Notes under the pieces: model-generated | Told to the model about the DNA's origin: nothing | Databases searched by the model: none | What the model saw: the letters and a program-made list of their open reading frames with translations, nothing else | NCBI RefSeq assembly: GCF_047675955.1 | Contig: NC_132904.1 | Coordinates: 56,911,435 to 56,975,434, forward strand | From: Chlorocebus sabaeus | Lineage: Eukaryota; Chordata; Mammalia; Primates; Cercopithecidae | Length of the DNA: 64,000 nucleotides | Reading direction: 5' to 3' | In this document: positions 57,291 through 64,000 of the stretch, piece after piece | Position numbering within the stretch: the first letter of the stretch is position 1 | Layout: every line of letters starts with the position of its first letter | Translations under genes and position numbers: made by a program

Positions 57291-59355
57291 AAGCGCTTTT
57301 TAAACCAAATTTAACTCTAAGGTTATCTCAATAGGTTTCTTATAAGGAGATGCAGTCACATTGCAGAAGGTTTCTCTTTGTCTTTTTGGTAACTAGTTTA
57401 AGATACAACATTTTACATTTTATCAAGAGAATTCTTATGTTGTCTTTATCAGGTTTTCAATTGCTTAGAAAAATTGAACTTTAAAAGAGTTAAGGTTTTT
57501 ACATCCATGTAACTCTCAGTATTGGTTTTAAAGTCTTAATCATCACTTTGGTTAAATGAGTAACTATTATTTTTACAAAGACTGTTCTGAACTAATGTTT
57601 AGAACCTTTCAGCATCTTTGACAAAAATCCTTAAAATTGAATCCTAAATTAAGTCCCTGACTTATTTCTGGGGTGTATCAAAGCTATAAAAATTAATCAC
57701 CATAAGGTTATAAAATATTTTACAGCTTCTACTCAGGTCATGGACTCCAGTAACACTACCTCCAGCCCCTTAAAAAAGTTCTTATTGGGTACTGTTAATT
57801 AATCCTTGTGCTGTTAAATTGTAGGGCTTTGACTCTGGGCTACACATATCACATCTAAAGAAGGCACCAATTCCTGCCAGTGTTTGTCACCAAACTCAAG
57901 TTAAACCAAAGCTTTGTCTTTAGATGTGGGCAAAGATGACAGATAAAGTAAACTGCTTTCATGAGACATAGGGACAGGCCTGTATTCAAAAATATTAAGA
58001 TTCATTGAATAATTTTGCCTCTATCTGAATTAATATAATTTATTTTATGTGTTTATATTAAATAATTTAAATAGTTAACTATTTGTGAGCTTATTTTTCT
58101 TTCATTCTCAAAATTAGGCAGGGCACTGGAAGTATTGCATGAGATTGTAAGGGCTGGTTTTGAGGAATACAACTACTCAGACCCTCCAAATCAAGGATGG
58201 GTAGACAGATGCCTCAACAGCTAAACAAAATGCTTGTGTTTTATATAGCTAATTGATACAAGTCAAGATTATAGCAGCTCAGTGCATAGAATGTATAGAT
58301 AAGTCAATTTTGTAACCTTGTCTTTTGGCTTCGGTTTTTGGCTCTTATATTACTTAAAGGGGGTTTTAAGGGTCAGTGAGTGCCTGGTCACCTCCACTCC
58401 AATCTGACCTAAAATGTTTAATTGGCTGTAAGTTCTTTGACTTTATGACACTTAGCCACAGGGGTCCCACTGAGGGACATGATGGACCCAGTACAGGTAG
58501 CGTACCACCTCAGCATTGATATGGAACAAAATAAAACCTTGGCCATCAATACTGTCTCTGGCTTACTTTGACAAAAAGCGGGGACTATAGACTAAAATAT
58601 GAAATTTGAAGTCCCCCAACAGACTGAATGAATACCCCTCTCGGCCAAAGGGAATTAAAAGAAAACCTGAAAAACAAGTTCAGTCCATAACGGGAAAGCA
58701 GGGAGGTCAGACACACCTCACTATACTGTTCCCTTCTTTGGAATTTAGGCACAACTGACCAGCATTAACATTAAAATAGAGATCATAAGACAGACAGAAC
58801 AGACTCTTTACAGCAATAAGTTACCAAATTATAAACAGGACCCAAGACCATGCTAAGCAAGAGTTGTCTCCACCCCAAGGTAAACAGAAGCTTATTTTAC
58901 ATGCATGCTTGCTCAATATACATGTGTCAAGATCACTTCATAAATATTCATAGTCCCCCCTATAGCTAGTTAAATATGCAAGTTTAGTCATCCTGTTGTC
59001 ACATCCCTACAAGAACCTTCGGTACAATCGACAGTGGGGAACAACCTAATTGATTTCTGAGTTGATGCTAGGGCTACTTATTCAGTCCTTTAGTACTCCA
59101 AAACCAAAGAATACTAAAATGACTATACCCATGTCAGAGGTTGCAAATGGAATGCAGCAAAAGGTGTTTTTTTGTTGTTGTTGTTTTGTTTTGTTTACAA
59201 CTTTAGGAACATCAGCTGGGGGACTTGGGATTAAGACACAATTTTCTCTATATGCCAGAATGTCTCATTTCTCTGTTAGAATGAGACTTGCTTTGCCAGC
59301 CAAAAGAAGAAAAGGAAAAACTCTTCCCTCTGAGAGTTTATGAATGATTTTCTCT
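57291..59355. other. Unassigned, probably decayed ERV or LTR material
   Basis: Lies between LTR-like DNA and a clear pol fragment. 58440-59040 has LTR-like features (AAATAAAACCTTGGCC, later AACGGGAAAGCAGGGAGG and a following T/C-rich stretch) but I could not assign it. A short TTG/TTTTG repeat occurs at 59168-59196. Confidence 0.35.
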
Positions 59356-59640
59356 TTCCAGGTCCTCATACCCCGTGGAATGAGCCCCTTCACCCTTTCT
59401 ATCCAGGAGATAAGGTGCTATTAAAGTCCTGGAGAAACCAAGGGCTGGACCAAGAGCTAACCAAAAAGTAGACAGGACCTCATGATGTGCTGCTAACCAT
59501 ACATTCATCTGTCAAATTGGCTGGACTTAGGCCCTGGAAACATCACACTTGGGTGAAGGCAGCCCCTCCCAACCTGATACCTCGGGTGACCAGACAGTTT
59601 GGTCATATAAATCGAGAGAGGATCTAAAACTCTTATTAAA
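59356..59640 (+). pseudogene. ERV pol remnant: integrase C-terminus
   Basis: Reads as the C-terminal part of a gammaretrovirus-like integrase: a HPFYPGDKVLLKSW stretch, then GPHDVLL, then VKLAGL and HHTWVKAAPP. Such blocks are typical of the class I ERV integrase tail that precedes env. One in-frame TAG at 59469-59471 interrupts it, at a place where related proteins usually have Trp. The upstream pol is not recognisable. Non-functional. Confidence 0.8.
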
Positions 59641-61345
59641 GAAAAATTATATTGATAAGTAATACTCTTCTGTTAACATTAAGTTCTTAATGAAATTTAC
59701 AGGCATAAATACCTTCTTTATTTTTGCTAAAAATAACCTTTTTGTTGAATGTGCAAAGTTGGAGGCTTCGTTCCAAAATAAAACAGACTGTTGGGTTTGA
59801 GAGGAACTACCCCTTTCTTCTACTGCAGGCTTGCCCTGGTGCATACAACTGCTAACCTGAGCACTTGGAGTCATTCTTATACTTGGGATGAGAGTACTCA
59901 GTCATTTCTTTTCTATGATTATAGTACCATTTACAGTGAGTTCCTCACGTTTGAGGAAATCCAGAAGCATATTGTCTATCAGGTTTATTAGCAGGTTAAT
60001 GCCATCCTTGCATAGGATATGCCATAAGTGATGGGATAGAATGGTTGATGGTGGAGAAAATCCAGGTAATGGGTTAAGCACCTCTATGCATCAAAAAACA
60101 GAACAACAGTATACTCCACACTATCACTCATGATATGGAATGGTTACCTCTTCAACAATATGGCCAAACCCTTTGGCTGACTGATAATATGTGGATAGGA
60201 AGACACAATCAGAATATCCTCCGTAGCAGAACCTACCCTTCCTACTGGGATTAGTTATGGGCCTGTGACACTCATCGTTGGCCTTACTTACCTTATAATC
60301 GGATTAGAAGATGTACCTTGGGGCTCCCTTACCTACCAGGATGTATCCTGTTCCATCTAGACTCTCTCCCTGACAACTGGGAAAACATAAAGGCTTGAAA
60401 TCACTGTTAAAAACAGGCATCATGGTGGTTTTATCCTCTAGCCAGTTTTTACCCCCCAGGCAGCAGCCAAAGATCAAGAATTACAAGTACAGGCTTTGGC
60501 TAAACATATGGCCACCACCAGGCACTTGTAGTCCCAGCTACCCAGGACGCTGAGGCAGGAGAATGGCGTGAATCTGGGAGGCGGAGCTTGCAGTGAGCTG
60601 AGATGGCGCCACTGCACTCTAGCCTGGGTGACAAAGTGAGACTCCATCTTACAGAAAAAAAAAATGTGGCCACCACCTTTAATAACAGCCATCATGCCAT
60701 CACCCTTCTCACTGAAGAAACCTTGCAGATTAGATAAGTGACTCTACAGAACTGTATGACCTTAGATATCCTGACTAAAGCCCAAGGTGGCCTTGTGCAA
60801 AATACTGAATGTTGTGTATATCTACCAGATATTTGTCACAGTATAACCCAAGCTATGCATGCATTGGACACCCATATTTCTGCTATAGATATCCTTTCCC
60901 AGGACCCTGTAACAGGGTCAACTTCCTAATACGTCATATACAGTATGGTTGATATTCAGCTCATTATTCTCTTTGGCTCTTGTGGACTTCATTATTACTG
61001 TTATACCCTTTGTATAGGATGCAGGACAGACTTTCTCAAAAGCATTTATTTTTGCACCACAATGCTTCAGCAAATTCCTGTTGTGAGTCTGAATTCAGGA
61101 ATATTTCCATTTCCAGGTAAATAGATTCCATTCTGATACCCCCTAACTATACCCCTTTTTAGTGGGAAGTAGCCAAATGGACTGTTTTGCCCCCTTTCCA
61201 TAGTAGTAGAATGTAACTTGACAGTGGGGAATTGTAACCAAGTATCCCAGCCTCCAAATGCATTTTAAAACTTTTTTTTCCTTTCTTACTTTCAGCCTTG
61301 AGACATACTTTGAAACTCTGTTTCTCCCTCTCCCACCAGGCACTT
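59641..61345 (+). pseudogene. ERV env remnant with Alu insertion
   Basis: Decayed class I retroviral env following pol. The surface part (to about 60440) is broken by many stops. The transmembrane part is recognisable: a heptad-rich stretch (60470-60510 and 60678-60720) followed by LDILTKAQGG and ECCVYLPD (60738-60850), the usual conserved region before a CC pair. The first cysteine of the expected C-X6-CC motif is missing because of a small deletion, and stops lie just upstream (TAAGTGA near 60735). A 147-base Alu fragment splits the heptad region. Beyond 60930 only scattered frames remain. Inactive. Confidence 0.78.
60520..60666 (+). mobile_element. 5'-truncated AluY inserted in env
   Basis: Forward Alu right-arm portion (AGGCACTTGTAGTCCCAGC to an A tail) with AluY-like GAATGGCGTGAA and GGCGGAGCTTGCAG. 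The 11-base TGGCCACCACC is present at 60509-60519 and 60667-60677. Confidence 0.9.
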
Positions 61346-61394
61346 CTGTGACTAGTGCTCTCTTATCTAATTATGTGCTTGCTTAGAAATTCCA

Positions 61395-61760
61395 GGGGCC
61401 AATTTTGAAATGACCCAGGCAGAGAGACCCAGTTGCAGAACCCTCCCACTTAGGGGGCATTACAAACAGTCCACCAGTACCTGGCCGCAGTCAGGGTGAT
61501 GCAAACCGGACCTCTGGATGGACGACTATTCAAGATAACCATGGGAATAAGACATGTAGACCTGGGCCCTCCTGTGCCACTCCCATGTATTTCTCACACC
61601 TTTTCATTAAATCTCTTCGCTCAGCTCAAAAGGAGATGGCTTCTTTGAGGCAGAAGCCTAGCCATCTTCCATCTGCCAGCACTTGATCAGTAAAGTTGTT
61701 TTCCTTTCACCACACCTTGCTTCTCATGTTTTCAGCCTCCGAGCAGGGAGCAGCTGGACT
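61395..61760 (+). mobile_element. Probable 3' LTR of the class I ERV
   Basis: Sequence after the env remnant with LTR features: ATTAAA at 61606-61611 followed by CTCTTCGCTCAGCTC, a GATCAGTAAAG block and CCACACCTTGCTTCTC. Position relative to env supports an LTR; family and ends are uncertain, and it is not obviously the same type as 55675-56285. Confidence 0.5.
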
Positions 61761-61984
61761 TGAACTAATTATACCAGCAGCATTGAATTTTCTTTTTCCA
61801 TGCTTCCAACATAACATCATACTCGTGATTTTTTTCCACTCACTATCTTCCCCAAACTCTGCCAGTTATAGTTTTTTAGAAAGTTTCTTTTGTTTTGCCA
61901 TGTCTTCCCTGAACATACATTGTTTTTTCCTCTGTGCTTTTCTTCTATAGAGGCAGTTACCTCATGAACTTAAAAACTTCTTCT

Positions 61985-62283
61985 GGAAGGGTGTGGGGGC
62001 TCACGCCTGTAATCCTAGCACTTTGGGAGTCCAGGAAGGGTGGATCACCAGGTCAGGAGTTCAAGACCAGCTTGGCCAACATGGTGAAGCCCTGTCTCTA
62101 ATAAAAATACAAAAATTAGCTGGGCTTGGTAGCACGTACCTGTAATCACAGCTACTCGGGAGGCTGAGGCAGGAGAATTACTTGACCCCAGGAGGCAGAA
62201 GTTACAATGAGCCAAGATCATGCCACTGTACTCCAGCCTGGGATACAGAGCAAGACCCTGTCTCAGAAAAACCAAACCAAACC
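61985..62283 (+). mobile_element. Alu element
   Basis: Forward full-length diverged Alu (GGAAGGGTGTGGGGGCTCACG start) with an (ACCAA)n-modified tail at 62268-62285. Confidence 0.82.
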
Positions 62284-62324
62284 AAAACGTCTTCCGATGT
62301 TTTTGGTCATAATATTTATCTGCT

Positions 62325-63144
62325 CTATGACATGGCTCTAGGCCATGTCTCAAGTCAGTAGGTATGACTCAGTAATATTTGTTATAAACTTGCTATTCAT
62401 CTGTGGACCTGACACATAGGCTTTTTGTGGTAGGTTAAAAGTATAGAATCTCAGGTTTCTACCTGAACTTAGTGAATTTCAATTCGCCTTTTAATAAGAT
62501 CCCCAGATGACTTGAATATACTTAAAAGTTTGAGAAGCATTGCTGTATAACACAGCTTAATCTACACCATGAAGATGAGTTATTTTTCCTGTACTGCTGT
62601 CTTGCCATCAGAAGACTGGAGCTCATGTTACCTCAGATTCTTCTACTCACAGATAGCTTCATGAAACGATGGTACATTTGAGTGACCCTTTCTCATCCAT
62701 GCCTATCTGTTTCTCCCTGTGTGAAAGCAGATCCAGGGATGCCTTTACCACCAGCCAACCCATCCAGTTCTCCCCACTGCAAACAAGAAGATTGTGGGTT
62801 TTCTTTCCAGGGTGTGCCACTTGCAATCATTCTAAAAGTTTAGTGTGTGTCTGAAACCTGTACAGATAATTAAAACACATATTGTTGAGCTCCACACAAA
62901 GATTGTCCATTTCAGTAGATCTGTGGAGGAGCCTAATAATTTTCATTTCTAGGAATTTCCCTGGTGGTTCTGATGCTGCTGATCCAGGGACCACACACTG
63001 GGAGCCACAGCTCTAGATGAAGCTCTAGATGAAGCTCTGCTTCATCTGAACTGCCCCTGCCTCATCCCCTCTGAGTCAACAAACATCTTTTAACCTCACT
63101 GTATTTGGCAGTCCTTTTCCCATAACCTAATTTAGGTTAACATA
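62325..63144 (+). repeat. Duplicon segment, third copy of the 40.85-42.22 kb unit
   Basis: Matches 40850-42222 in order (see motifs there), including two MER5A-like remnants. A small local duplication of AGCTCTAGATGA occurs at about 63011-63034. The unit is cut by a THE1-type LTR at 63147. Confidence 0.75.
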
Positions 63145-63146
63145 TG

Positions 63147-63528
63147 TCTGTATTAGTGCATTCTTATATTGCTATTAGGAAATACCTGAGACTGGGTAAT
63201 TTATAAAGAAAAGAGGTTTAATTGACTCACAGTTCCACAAGGCTTGGAAGGACTCAGGAAACTTATAATCATGGCAGAAGGCAAAGGGGAAGAAAGGCAC
63301 CTTCTTAACAGTGCAGCAGGATGGAGAAGGCGTGCCAGCAGGGAAATGTCAGACGCTTATAAAACCATCAGATCTCATGAGACTCACTCACTATCATGAG
63401 AAGAGCATGGGGGAAACTGCCCCCATGATCCAATTACCTCCACCTGGTTCTGCCCTTGACATGTGGACATTATGAGGATTACAGTTCAAGGTGAGATTTG
63501 GGTGAGGACACAGGGCCAAACTGTATCA
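63147..63528 (-). mobile_element. THE1-type MaLR LTR
   Basis: Reverse LTR with TGTATTAGTGCATTCTTATA, GAGACTGGGTAATTTATAA, AGATCTCATGAGACTCACTC and GAGATTTGGGTGAGGACACA blocks, ending CCAAACTGTATCA. Because internal sequence lies at higher coordinates on the minus strand, this is the 3' LTR. Confidence 0.9.
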
Positions 63529-64000
63529 TTCTGCCCCTGGCCCCTCCCAAATCTCATATCCTTACATTTCAAAACACAATCATGACCTTTGAACAGTCCC
63601 CCAAAGTCTTAGCTCATTCCAGCATTAACCCAAAAGTCTAAGTCCAAAGTCTCATTTGAGGCAAGTCAAGTCCCTTTCACCTATGAGACTGTAAAATCAA
63701 AATCAAGTTAGTTACTTCCTACATACAATGGGGATACAGGCGTTGGGTAAAAACACCCATTCCAAATGGGAGAAATTGGCCCAAACAAAGGGCTATAGGC
63801 TCCATGCAAGTCCAAAATCCAATAGGGCAGTCATTAAACCTTAGAGTTCCAAAATCATCTCCTTTGACTCCATGTCTCACATCCAGGTCACACTGATGCA
63901 AAAGGTGGGCTCCCAAGGCCTTGGGCAGCTCCACCCCTGTGGCTTTGCAGGGTAGAGCCCTGTTTTCATGGGCTGGCATTGAACGTCTGCAGCTTTTCCA
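63529..64000 (-). mobile_element. THE1 internal sequence, runs off the window
   Basis: Minus-strand MaLR internal region directly upstream of the LTR in element orientation: CTGGCCCCTCCCAAATC, CATTCCAGCATTAACCC and AAAGTCTCATTTGAGGCAAG are typical of THE1 internal 3' DNA. The 5' LTR, if present, is beyond the end of the window. Confidence 0.82.

Noticed and set aside
1..64000. CRISPR arrays, operons, tRNA or rRNA genes
   Set aside because: The window is primate nuclear DNA; I saw no cloverleaf-type tRNA, rRNA block or spaced direct-repeat array. The 33-bp and 100-bp tandem units lack unique spacers.

Overview
This window is nuclear DNA from a catarrhine primate, most likely an Old World monkey such as a macaque or a relative. 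It is dense in Alu, LINE-1, ERV and MaLR LTR sequence. Two nearly unmutated Alus (341-636 and 21808-22103) carry a combination of diagnostic variants that I associate with the AluYR group of cercopithecoids. The only clear single-copy gene, NLRP10, is a close but not identical match to the human protein as I remember it. Gene content (NLRP10 followed by OR10A-type olfactory receptors in the same orientation) matches the human 11p15.4 segment.

Layout: (1) 1-10.2 kb is repeat-rich flank (Alus, an old L1M fragment with a nested Alu, a probable ERVL-class LTR) leading to the NLRP10 promoter side. (2) 10.2-14.2 kb holds NLRP10 on the + strand: a PYRIN-domain exon, a 1.57-kb intron containing a MaLR LTR, and a long NACHT exon. 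(3) 14.5-31 kb is mostly old L1s in both orientations with Alus, one nested young L1 3' end, an olfactory receptor fossil at 23.9-24.3 kb, and a long L1-like 5' region with about 100-bp tandem units. (4) 31.8-53.2 kb is a diverged tandem duplication. Its first copy carries an OR10A3-like receptor (35173-36090) that ends nine residues early. Its second copy carries a closely related receptor (49767-50528) whose TM7 end is replaced by unrelated sequence. Between the copies lies an L1 with a textbook 5' inversion and perfect 14-bp target-site duplications. (5) 53-64 kb is AT-rich DNA followed by decayed class I (gammaretrovirus-like) ERV material (LTR-like blocks, a pol integrase C-terminus, an env transmembrane region split by an Alu) and a THE1-type LTR with internal sequence running off the end.

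Functionally, NLRP10 is an innate-immune NACHT protein and the receptors are odorant GPCRs; they share a neighbourhood, not a pathway. I found no undescribed multi-gene system. The most informative signals are evolutionary: apparent gene conversion confined to the two receptor coding regions, the different 3' lesions of the two receptors, an apparently longer NLRP10 C-terminus, an oppositely oriented coding-like segment at the edge of each duplicon copy, and a 47-bp near-perfect inverted repeat. All identifications rest on reading and memory of families; no search was run.
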